Of a stretch of DNA of 64,000 nt, positions 54,389-61,314 are shown piece by piece (position 1 is the stretch's first letter; every line of letters begins with the position of its first letter). Location of the stretch: positions 27,422 through 91,421 of the forward strand of contig JBBQFL010000011.1 in NCBI GenBank assembly GCA_038321965.1, given 5' to 3'. Below the pieces are notes generated by a model. The model was not told where the DNA came from. It saw only the letters and a list, made by a program, of their open reading frames with translations, and did not search any database. Position numbers and translations under genes: made by a program. This DNA comes from UKL13-2 sp038321965 (GTDB taxonomy: Bacteria > Pseudomonadota > Gammaproteobacteria > Burkholderiales > Usitatibacteraceae).

Positions 54389-54550
54389 ACAGACAGATCA
54401 TTGGCAGTCCGGTGACGCAGCTAGGCCTGCACAAATCAAATGCCGGTAGCGCGAATTGCGCATCAGCCATCGATTACCGCTTTGTTGAATTGAGTCCATG
54501 CCTACCGAGTCTGGGGGGTCGTAGCGCTATTGCATAACGCACCGACAAAG

Positions 54551-54571
54551 ATAAACATTTGTGTTTATAAT
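54551..54571 (+). promoter_or_regulatory. hicAB promoter and probable operator
   Basis: A perfect -10 box TATAAT at 54566-54571 overlaps an inverted repeat ATAAACA (54551-54557) TTTG TGTTTAT (54562-54568). Type II antitoxins such as HicB commonly bind palindromes over their own promoter. A weak -35 (CCGACA or similar) lies around 54542-54548. The expected transcription start (about 54578-54580) falls at the hicA ATG, so the transcript may be leaderless. Confidence 0.6.
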
Positions 54572-54579
54572 GTTTGAAA

Positions 54580-54759
54580 ATGAAATACAGCGAATTCCGT
54601 AAGTGGCTTGCAAAGCAAGGCGCTGTTTTCAAGGCCGCCAAAGGTAGTCATTTCCGCGTTTATCTCCACGGTCGGCAATCGATTTTTCCTGATCACGGCG
54701 CCAAAGAAATCGGCAATGGATTGGTGCAAAAAATCAAAAAAGATCTTGGTCTCAAGTGA
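54580..54759 (+). CDS. hicA: HicA-family toxin (mRNA interferase)
   Basis: A 59-residue protein of the HicA family, which has a double-stranded-RNA-binding-like fold and cleaves mRNA in translation. The key histidine is in KAAKGSHFRVYLHG, following KYSEFRKWLAKQGAVF. Size and position before hicB are typical. The ATG at 54580 is used (a TTG at 54574 would add two residues). It is followed ten bp later by the antitoxin gene. Confidence 0.9.
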   Translation: MKYSEFRKWLAKQGAVFKAAKGSHFRVYLHGRQSIFPDHGAKEIGNGLVQKIKKDLGLK

Positions 54760-54769
54760 AGGAGTGAAC

Positions 54770-55189
54770 ATGCTTACCTATCCCGTCAAGATGAAAAAAG
54801 ACACCAATGGTTCGCTGTTGGTAACCTTCCCGGATATTCCCGAAGCGGCAACCAGCGTACATGAAGAAGCGGAGGCGCTTGGTCTGGCGCTGGAAGCGCT
54901 CGAGAGCGCGTTCGAATTCTATTTTGAGGATGGGCGGACTGTGCCGATGCCCAGCATCCCTAAACGTGGTCAGCAAACTGTCTCTCTTCCGGCCAGCATG
55001 TCAGCCAAGATATTGTTGCTCAATGAAATGCTGAAACAAAATGTGCGGCCCGCCGAGTTGGCGCGGCGGCTTGGTACGACTCCACAAGTCGTGAACCGGC
55101 TAACCAATCTTCGTCATCCCACAAAAATTGATGGATTGGCTGAGGCGTTTCAGGCGCTCGGGAAAAGACTTGATTTACGAGTTGCTTGA
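54770..55189 (+). CDS. hicB: HicB-family antitoxin
   Basis: A 139-residue antitoxin. The N-terminal half is the HicB partially degraded RNase H-like fold (VTFPDIPEAATSVHEEAEAL, then FYFEDGRTVPMPS). The C-terminal half is a helix-turn-helix (RPAELARRLGTTPQVVNRLT), used to bind and repress its own promoter. AAGGAG just before the ATG at 54770 fixes the start; the longer frame from 54608 overlaps hicA and is a shadow. It neutralises HicA by complex formation. Confidence 0.92.
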   Translation: MLTYPVKMKKDTNGSLLVTFPDIPEAATSVHEEAEALGLALEALESAFEFYFEDGRTVPMPSIPKRGQQTVSLPASMSAKILLLNEMLKQNVRPAELARRLGTTPQVVNRLTNLRHPTKIDGLAEAFQALGKRLDLRVA

Positions 55190-55353
55190 TTTGAACCTGT
55201 AATCCGCCGCTCTTCAGGCGCGACCACGAGGGATACCCACAACCAACGATCCCTGCCACCCCCAAATCCCCAACAAATGTTAAAGTCCCCCAACTACTAA
55301 CCGCGCAGCACAATCACAGCGCGCCAAAAAACTCAACGCCTGGGGAGGCCATT

Positions 55354-56769
55354 TTGAAACGCACGCATCTTGCTGCATGTTCATTCATCGTTCCGCTGCT
55401 GACATTCATCACTCCAACAGTCAGCGCACAAACGCCCCTCCCACCCCACGACAAACTCCTTCGCGAGATCTATCAGGAGCTCGTCGAGATCAACACCACC
55501 GATTCGGTTGGCAGCTGCACCGACGCCGCAAAAGCAATGGCCGTGCGCCTCAAGACTGGTGGCTACAGCGATGCTGACATGCAGCTCATCATCCCGCCCG
55601 GCAACGCGAAGAAAGGCAACCTCGTCGCGCGCCTCAAAGGCACGGGTGCCAAGAAACCACTGATGCTGCTCGCCCACATCGACGTCGTCGAAGCGAAACG
55701 CGAAGACTGGGTACGCGATCCGTTCAAGCTGATTGAAGAAGGCGGTTTCTTTTATGCGCGCGGCAGCTCGGACGACAAATCGCAGGCCGCGATCCACGTT
55801 TCCAACATGATTCGCTACAAGCAGGAGGGATTCAAATCCGCACGCGACATCATTCTCGCACTCACCTGCGACGAAGAAGGCGGCGCCTTCAATGGTGTGG
55901 AATACCTCATCAAGAATCACCGCAACCTGATCGACGCCGAAATCACCTTGAACGAAGGTGGAGGCGGCTCGTTGGACAAGGACGGCAAGCGAATCCTCCA
56001 TGGCATCCAGGCCGGGGAAAAGACTTATCAAACCTTTGCCCTAACCGTCACCAACAAGGGCGGCCACAGCTCCGTGCCGATCGGTGACAATGCCATCTAT
56101 CACCTCTCTGAGGGGCTCGCACGCCTGGGCAAATTCGAGTTTCCGTTCAAGCTATCGGCCACCACACGCGCCTACTTCGAGCGCCGCGCCGCATTGGAGC
56201 CGCCCGCCATCGCCGCCGACATGCGCACCATTCTCAAAGACCCGCCGGACCGCGAAGCACTCGCGCGCCTCTATGCCGTCAACCCGTACTACAACGCCGC
56301 CGTGCGTACCACCTGTGTAGCCACCCGCATCGAAGCCGGTCACGCCGAAAACGCGCTCCCACAGCGCGCCACTGCGACGGTGAATTGCCGCATCCTGCCG
56401 GGCGAGAAAGTCGCGGATGTGCAAGCCACGCTCGTCAGTGTCGTCGCCGATCTGCAGATCAAGATCACGCCGACACAAGAAACCACTAGCTCCCCCGTGC
56501 CGCCACTCACGCCGGAACTGATGCGTGCGGTGGAGGGCACCAGCGCCGAGCTATGGCCCGGCGTACCCGTGGTCCCCGCGATGTCCTCCGGCGCCACCGA
56601 TGGCCGCTTCCTCAACAACGCCGGCATTTGGACCTACGGCATCTCCGGCCTGTTTCATTACCCGGAAGGCGCCAATGCGCATGGGTTGAATGAGAAGTTG
56701 CCGGTGAAGTCGTTTTATGAGGGGCATGAGTTTTTGTATCGGGTGGGGAAGGTGTTGGGGAGAGGGTAG
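55354..56769 (+). CDS. Exported M20 family peptidase
   Basis: A 471-residue zinc peptidase with a signal peptide (LAACSFIVPLLTFITPTVSAQ at the N-terminus). Metal and catalytic motifs: LLAHIDVVEAKREDW, GRGSSDDKSQ-like ARGSSDDKSQAAI, LTCDEEGGAFNG, ATVNCRILPGE and the C-terminal GANAHGLNEKLPV His. VTNKGGHSSVPIGDNAI marks the lid domain. It starts at TTG, preceded by a strong GGGGAGG at 55342-55348; no ATG with a good site lies nearby. It is a different M20 branch from the gene at 16477. Its periplasmic role is probably peptide or amino-acyl hydrolysis. An intrinsic terminator follows. Confidence 0.9.
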   Translation: MKRTHLAACSFIVPLLTFITPTVSAQTPLPPHDKLLREIYQELVEINTTDSVGSCTDAAKAMAVRLKTGGYSDADMQLIIPPGNAKKGNLVARLKGTGAKKPLMLLAHIDVVEAKREDWVRDPFKLIEEGGFFYARGSSDDKSQAAIHVSNMIRYKQEGFKSARDIILALTCDEEGGAFNGVEYLIKNHRNLIDAEITLNEGGGGSLDKDGKRILHGIQAGEKTYQTFALTVTNKGGHSSVPIGDNAIYHLSEGLARLGKFEFPFKLSATTRAYFERRAALEPPAIAADMRTILKDPPDREALARLYAVNPYYNAAVRTTCVATRIEAGHAENALPQRATATVNCRILPGEKVADVQATLVSVVADLQIKITPTQETTSSPVPPLTPELMRAVEGTSAELWPGVPVVPAMSSGATDGRFLNNAGIWTYGISGLFHYPEGANAHGLNEKLPVKSFYEGHEFLYRVGKVLGRG

Positions 56770-57087
56770 AAGTTTCTGCTCGAAACTAGGCTTTGGCAAA
56801 GCCCTACCTACATTGGTAGGGTTTTGAGCTGGGCTTAATGATAAAACTTTACATCGACCATGTTTTGGTATTGATTTGAAGAATTAATGTGCTTACTGGC
56901 GAGCTTCGATATTTATTTTTGCGTGCAACGGTATTTTGAAAATAAATGTGAGCCTGGCCCCTTTGATTGCCTTCCTTTGATTGCCTTTGATTGTCCACCT
57001 TTGATTGTCCAAACAGATTAGGCATTAAATGGCAATCGAATAAGTGTTTTATCCCTATCTTGATTTTGTTTCACAAAAGGAGACATC
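56770..57087. other. AT-rich intergenic region with TTTGATTG repeats
   Basis: After the terminator the sequence becomes AT-rich. GAGCCTGGCCCCTTT at 56950-56964 is one half of an inverted repeat whose partner lies at 59595-59609. Four direct copies of TTTGATTG start at 56962, 56976, 56986 and 57000. No gene is seen. The promoter of the DUF262 gene should be in the last 80 bp; AGGAG at 57080-57084 is its ribosome site. Confidence 0.5.
56802..56825 (+). terminator. Intrinsic terminator after M20 peptidase gene
   Basis: CCCTACC (56802-56808), loop TACATT, GGTAGGG (56815-56821) and then TTTT form a classical rho-independent terminator 33 bp after the stop codon. Confidence 0.8.
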
Positions 57088-58731
57088 GTGGTCGCACCGC
57101 TAAATGCATCCGCAATTACTGCGGGCACGCTAATGTCGAATTCGAATTTCGTTGTCCCCCCGTATCAGCGAGAGTACGCATGGGAAGAAGATGAAGTTTC
57201 TGAGTTCTGGAAGGACCTGAGTCAGGGACTAGGCAATGAAGAGCCATATTTCTTGGGACTTGTGATCGTCACGGACGACGGGGATTCCAAGCAAGTGGTG
57301 GACGGGCAGCAGCGCATTCTCACTTTGACATTGCTGGCGGCCGCACTCTTTCACGAAGCAAATCTCAATGGCAGAGGTGCTTTAGCAGAACGAATTCAGG
57401 CCACATTTCTTAGTTCGATAGACTATGAAACAGATGACACAAACCCGCGAGTAACTCTTTCAGACGCAACCGACAACAGCACGCTACAGTCGATTTTGGA
57501 CTCTGGCCAAGCGGATTCTGAGGTCACTTGCGACGAAAGTGAGCTCTACTCCCACCACATTCGCGAGGCCTTCCAATTCTTATGTACAGAGTTACACAAA
57601 GATTTGTCGGAAGATCCGTTCAAGCGCCTCGGCAACTGGACAGACTTCCTGACAAACAGGCTTTATTTTGCGGTATTCGTTCATCCAGATTCCGCTTCTG
57701 CATATCGAGTTTTCGAAATCATCAATACCAGAGGCAAGGAGCTGACCACCGCTGATTTGCTTAAGAACTACATACTTAGTCAAACTGCTGATAGCAAGAA
57801 GAACGAAACATACAAGCGCTGGCAGTCGATGGCGCAGCAGTTTGGCCAAGGCGGCGCGAATTCCGTCGTTCAATTCATTCGACACGTGGTCACCGTACAA
57901 GGCGGCCATATTCTTCCAAAAGACCTTTTTGATTTTCTTGCTCAACGCATAACCATTAAAGACTGGAAAGCGCCGACAGCTGATAAATTGATGTCGCTGT
58001 TGGAAAAATCCCTGCCGCTATACCTGCAAATGACAGATCCGACTTTAGACGGGCCGGCGGAAGCTGACGCTCTAAAAATCTTTGCCGCACTCAACGATTT
58101 AGGAGTCATCTCGGTAAGACCTATCTTGCTAGCTATGTCGGAGGCACCGGAGTCTTTGAGCGGAATGCGCTACGTACTCTCTTTGGTGGTGCGAAGAATC
58201 GTTTCAGGCAACCTTGGTACAGGCAATGTTGAGCGCAAGTTTGGCGAAGCGGCCAAACTCGTGAACACGAAAAACAATTGGACTGCGGCGATAGACGAGC
58301 TTGAAGACCTAAATCCAACACGTGAGGAATTTGTCGAACAGCTAAAAAAGCGGTCATACAACAAGAGCGTGCTCACTTTTCTTCGGCGATCAATAGTTTC
58401 AACAAGCATCGCGCCATCTGATCTAGGAACTTTGCATTTCATTCGTCCGAGGCATTCAGCCGAGTGGATTGGATTTGACGACGAAAGCGCTGACTTTTGG
58501 GCAACGACTGTAGGAAACACGTTCTTGTCCACGCAAACGCGCAGGCTAAAGTCTGCAGTTGATTGGGCTAGTTTCAAAACGACCATGCTGCCTACCGCCA
58601 TACCAGGTGAATGGAAAAGTCGACTGGAGCAGATCGATGCTTGGAATGCTACGGCAGTGGAAACGATGGGCAACGAACTTGCAATTGCCGCAGGCAAAAT
58701 CTGGTTCCCCAATGAACCAGCAAATAGCTGA
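57088..58731 (+). CDS. DUF262 (ParB-like) protein, possible defence component
   Basis: A 547-residue protein with an N-terminal DUF262 domain: VVPPYQREYAWEEDEVSEFW (23-42), VVDGQQRILTLTLL (71-84), and FEIINTRGKELTTADLLKNY (from about 209). DUF262 is the GmrS-type, ParB/sulfiredoxin-like nucleotidase module. The C-terminus resembles DUF1524, the HNH module of GmrD, but appears degenerate: TLHFIRPRHSAEW (about 447-459) has Phe where the catalytic His of the xEHIxP motif is expected, while the VGNTFL Asn (about 475) is kept. The gene starts with GTG, after AAAGGAG. It overlaps the PIN gene by 20 bp. Codon use is more AT-rich than its neighbours, suggesting transfer. Confidence 0.8.
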   Translation: MVAPLNASAITAGTLMSNSNFVVPPYQREYAWEEDEVSEFWKDLSQGLGNEEPYFLGLVIVTDDGDSKQVVDGQQRILTLTLLAAALFHEANLNGRGALAERIQATFLSSIDYETDDTNPRVTLSDATDNSTLQSILDSGQADSEVTCDESELYSHHIREAFQFLCTELHKDLSEDPFKRLGNWTDFLTNRLYFAVFVHPDSASAYRVFEIINTRGKELTTADLLKNYILSQTADSKKNETYKRWQSMAQQFGQGGANSVVQFIRHVVTVQGGHILPKDLFDFLAQRITIKDWKAPTADKLMSLLEKSLPLYLQMTDPTLDGPAEADALKIFAALNDLGVISVRPILLAMSEAPESLSGMRYVLSLVVRRIVSGNLGTGNVERKFGEAAKLVNTKNNWTAAIDELEDLNPTREEFVEQLKKRSYNKSVLTFLRRSIVSTSIAPSDLGTLHFIRPRHSAEWIGFDDESADFWATTVGNTFLSTQTRRLKSAVDWASFKTTMLPTAIPGEWKSRLEQIDAWNATAVETMGNELAIAAGKIWFPNEPANS

Positions 58732-59506
58732 TTCACTAGCTGAGCTTGAACAGGTCTTGGATCGGGCTCGACCGATCCCGGCCCTGAAGTCACTTAGTGC
58801 GGCCATTATTAATAAGCCGCGACCCAAGCCTGACTTGAACAAAGTGGCCCTTGGTATCGACGCCAGCGTATTCCTGAAACTCTCCACCCACAAAAGTAGC
58901 GCCGATATCATTGACTATCTGAGCACAAAGCACAGTGCTCCAATTGTGCTCCCTGGCCAGGCAATACAGGAGTTCTGGAACAACCATTTGTCAGCGGTTG
59001 ATACCACAGCAACCGGTTTGAGGAAAAAGGTTGCCGCACTTGCGCAAGACATCAGCAACGTGGACAAAAACTTTGGGGATTTTGCGGATCGGTTTGAGTC
59101 AGTCCTAAAGGACTTCAGCTCCGAGTACGGGCATCTATACGATGAGAATACGATTCGTGCGACCTCAAAGATGCTTGAAGTACTCGAGCAGAAAGCCTCG
59201 CTTACGTACGTGCCACGCCTCCGGTTCCAGAGCATCGCGGCCAGTCGCAAGCAAACGAAAACGCCGCCCGGCTTTAAGGACCCTGGAGACGGCGACTTTT
59301 ACATTTGGATCGAGTTTCTATTTGGGCTTCAGCTGGCCAAGAAAGCAGGACGCGCGTTCGATCACGCGATTCTTCTCACAAACGATCAGAAGATCGACTG
59401 GAGCCGCGGCGGCGTAGCTCATCCGATTTTGGCGGCTGAGGCCATGGAATTGCTCGAGGTACCGTTCGATGTTTGGACAATCGATCAATTGGCCGCGCGC
59501 ATTTGA
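58712..59506 (+). CDS. PIN-like nuclease (DUF4935 type)
   Basis: A 264-residue protein with a PIN-like fold, usually a metal-dependent RNase or DNase. Acidic residues fit the PIN active site: Asp50 (LGIDASVFL), Glu87 (AIQEFWNN), Asp193/Asp195 (PGFKDPGDGDFYIW) and Asp225/Asp229 (LLTNDQKIDW). The PPGFKD...GDFYIW...TNDQKIDW pattern is typical of the DUF4935 group. The ATG at 58712 lies inside the end of the DUF262 gene, so the pair is translationally coupled. No antitoxin of normal size is adjacent; the DUF262 protein may be its regulator. Its role as effector is inference. Confidence 0.78.
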   Translation: MNQQIADSLAELEQVLDRARPIPALKSLSAAIINKPRPKPDLNKVALGIDASVFLKLSTHKSSADIIDYLSTKHSAPIVLPGQAIQEFWNNHLSAVDTTATGLRKKVAALAQDISNVDKNFGDFADRFESVLKDFSSEYGHLYDENTIRATSKMLEVLEQKASLTYVPRLRFQSIAASRKQTKTPPGFKDPGDGDFYIWIEFLFGLQLAKKAGRAFDHAILLTNDQKIDWSRGGVAHPILAAEAMELLEVPFDVWTIDQLAARI

Positions 59507-59577
59507 TCGCGAGGAACTGATGGGATCAATGCACTCCTGCAAGCACAAGCATGAGCATCACAAGGAACAACACCAAG

Positions 59578-59609
59578 AATTAAAGGGGCCAATTAAAGGG
59601 GCCAGGCTC
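59578..59609. repeat. RAYT-associated repeat, right end of inverted repeat
   Basis: AATTAAAGGGGCC occurs twice in tandem (59578-59590, 59591-59603), and AAAGGGGCCAGGCTC (59595-59609) is the exact reverse complement of 56950-56964. It directly precedes the RAYT gene. Confidence 0.8.
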
Positions 59610-59636
59610 GATTTAATTTCAGCGTATGATGCCTGA

Positions 59637-60371
59637 ATGCCACGCCGCCCCCGCGTTCACCTCGACAAAGTCCCGCTGCATATCGTGCAGCGCGGCCACA
59701 ATCGCGAGCCGTGCTTCCTCGGTGAAGAGGATTTCCACAGCTACCTTCACTGGCTCGGCGAAGCGTTAGTCGAGGCCGAATGCGCGCTTCACGCCTATGT
59801 GCTCATGACCAATCATGTCCATCTGCTGCTTACCCCGAAGAAGGCGGAAGCGGTACCGAAGCTCATCATCTCGCTGGGCCGCCGCTATGTGCAGTACATC
59901 AATCGCACCTACAAACGCACCGGCACACTCTGGGATAGCCGATACAAATCATCGAGCATGCAGAGCGAGACCTATTTGTTGGCATGCCAGCGTTACATTG
60001 AGCTGAACCCGGTCCGCGCCGCGATGGTGGACGATCCCGCGCACTACCGCTGGACCAGTTACCGTGCCAATGGCCTCGGCCAGGCCGATACGCGATTGAC
60101 GCCGCACCCAATCTATACCGCACTCGGTGCCAGCGACAAGACGCGGCAGGCCGCCTATCGAGCGCTTTTTCGCGACGAGCTTGATCGTGCCGCGATTGAC
60201 GACATTCGCCTGGCACTCAATCAGAACCAGCCTTTGGGCGATCATCGCTTTCATTCGCGGATTGAAAAGATGTTGGGCGAGCGGCGCGAAGCCAGACCGC
60301 GGGGGAGACCTCGGCTTGTGGCTACGGCAGTTGATGGAAAGATTGTGGGGCAGGGGAAGCTTGGGCTGTGA
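59637..60371 (+). CDS. REP-associated tyrosine transposase (RAYT)
   Basis: A 244-residue single-stranded-DNA transposase relative of the IS200/IS605 TnpA family (Y1 HUH). The HUH motif is MTNHVHLLLTP, and the catalytic Tyr is likely in LGRRYVQYINRTYKR, followed by GTLWDSRYKSS and the typical CQRYIELNPVRAAMV. The N-terminus is MPRRPRVHLDKVPLHIVQRG, as in RAYTs. No flanking target duplication is visible. It is a full-length domesticated-type gene that may mobilise or maintain nearby short repeats. Confidence 0.93.
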   Translation: MPRRPRVHLDKVPLHIVQRGHNREPCFLGEEDFHSYLHWLGEALVEAECALHAYVLMTNHVHLLLTPKKAEAVPKLIISLGRRYVQYINRTYKRTGTLWDSRYKSSSMQSETYLLACQRYIELNPVRAAMVDDPAHYRWTSYRANGLGQADTRLTPHPIYTALGASDKTRQAAYRALFRDELDRAAIDDIRLALNQNQPLGDHRFHSRIEKMLGERREARPRGRPRLVATAVDGKIVGQGKLGL

Positions 60372-60419
60372 AAGAAATATCGCAGATGCGCTTTACTGAT
60401 TGGCTAGGCACTCACCGAG

Positions 60420-60437
60420 TATGTCTGAATTGACATA
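60420..60437 (+). promoter_or_regulatory. Possible operator and -35 of toxin-antitoxin pair
   Basis: TATGTC (60420-60425) and GACATA (60432-60437) form a 6-bp inverted repeat containing a perfect -35 hexamer TTGACA (60430-60435). A convincing -10 is not seen downstream. The position 35 bp before the toxin gene fits autoregulation by the XRE antitoxin. Confidence 0.4.
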
Positions 60438-60472
60438 TAGTAAATCGGATGATTCAAGCCGATAAGCGATAG

Positions 60473-60781
60473 GTGTGGTTGCATGGCGAAATCAAAACGC
60501 CGCCATTTTCCAGCAACGCGAGGATCGAAGCTGGCGTATTGATGCGCCGGCTGCAGCGTGGTGAAAATATATCGTTGCCTCATTCCCGGCCTATGCCGAC
60601 CATCGGCAAGAGCTGTCATGAACTTAAGATCTCCGATGAGAACCGTACATGGCGAATTGTGTATTGCGTGGATGCAGTGGCAATCGTCGTGCTGGAAGTA
60701 TTCGCAAAAACGACCAGCCAGACACCAATCGATGTGATCGAGATTTGTAAGGCAAGGCTGAAACGCTATAAATCGACTTGA
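60473..60781 (+). CDS. RelE/HigB-like (Gp49 family) toxin
   Basis: A 102-residue protein of the phage-derived Gp49/HigB-like group. Motifs: WLHGEIKTPPFSSNARIEAG, LQRGENISLPHSRPMPTIG, CHELKISDENRTWRIVYCVD, VLEVFAKTTSQTP. Members are ribosome-dependent mRNA interferases paired with an XRE antitoxin. It starts with GTG at 60473, right after an in-frame stop, and the antitoxin gene begins 16 bp after its stop. A second ATG (ATG at 60782) is not used. Confidence 0.88.
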   Translation: MWLHGEIKTPPFSSNARIEAGVLMRRLQRGENISLPHSRPMPTIGKSCHELKISDENRTWRIVYCVDAVAIVVLEVFAKTTSQTPIDVIEICKARLKRYKST

Positions 60782-60796
60782 ATGGAGGCCATTCCT

Positions 60797-61111
60797 ATGA
60801 ATACCGAAAAACTGAAGCGTCTGCAGGCTGCTGGCTGGCAAACTGGCGGCGCCAAGGATTTTCTACAACTGAGTGACGAGGAAGCACGGATGGTGGAGCT
60901 CAAGCTCTCGCTAGTTAGCGCCATCAAGAAGTCACGCATCAAACGTAAACTTTCGCAGATCGCGCTGGCGCAACTTATGAAATCGAGTCAATCCCGCATC
61001 GCAAAGATTGAAGCCGCTGATCCCTCAGTTTCACTGGATTTGATTGTTCGCGCGTTAATTGCGAGCGGCGCGACCACAAGGGATATACAGGCGGCATTTA
61101 CGGCTGGTTAA
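60797..61111 (+). CDS. XRE-family antitoxin
   Basis: A 104-residue helix-turn-helix protein. The HTH is SQIALAQLMKSSQSRIAKIEA, with a toxin-binding N-terminal extension (LQAAGWQTGGAKDFLQLSDEE). GGAGG at 60784-60788 lies eight bases before the ATG at 60797; the ATG at 60782 is rejected. It represses the toxin pair and blocks the toxin. Confidence 0.9.
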   Translation: MNTEKLKRLQAAGWQTGGAKDFLQLSDEEARMVELKLSLVSAIKKSRIKRKLSQIALAQLMKSSQSRIAKIEAADPSVSLDLIVRALIASGATTRDIQAAFTAG

Positions 61112-61164
61112 GGAAAAAAAGTAGCAAATCAACAGTAGGGTGAAACAGCAGAGGCCGATCTTTT

Positions 61165-61298
61165 TAGCAAATGTGCGATTGTTGATAGTCGACCGGTATT
61201 TTCTCGCTTCCCAGCATAAATAATAGTAGATCGCCATTTGGCGGCATTTCCAGACTGAAAATGTCTGAAAAACCGCGCCAGTGCTAGAGTTTTGCATT
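61165..61298 (+). repeat. 134-bp dispersed repeat, copy A
   Basis: Starts TAGCAAATGTGCGATTGTTG and ends GCGCCAGTGCTAGAGTTTTG. It contains two small hairpins: CGCCATTTGGCG and CAGACTGAAAATGTCTG. A clearly similar direct copy lies at 63243-63375. Copy A starts just after the antitoxin gene and ends 17 bp from the amidohydrolase stop. Confidence 0.85.
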
Positions 61299-61314
61299 GG
61301 GGCCTATTTCGCGA

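Noticed and set aside
56962..57007. TTTGATTG repeats considered as a CRISPR remnant.
   Set aside because: Units are 8 bases with spacers of 2 to 6 bases and no cas genes are near.
59637..60371. RAYT as the transposase of a simple insertion sequence carrying DUF262/PIN.
   Set aside because: RAYTs act on short REP-like sequences and no complete element with both gene set and defined target-site duplication is visible; only the inverted repeat is noted.
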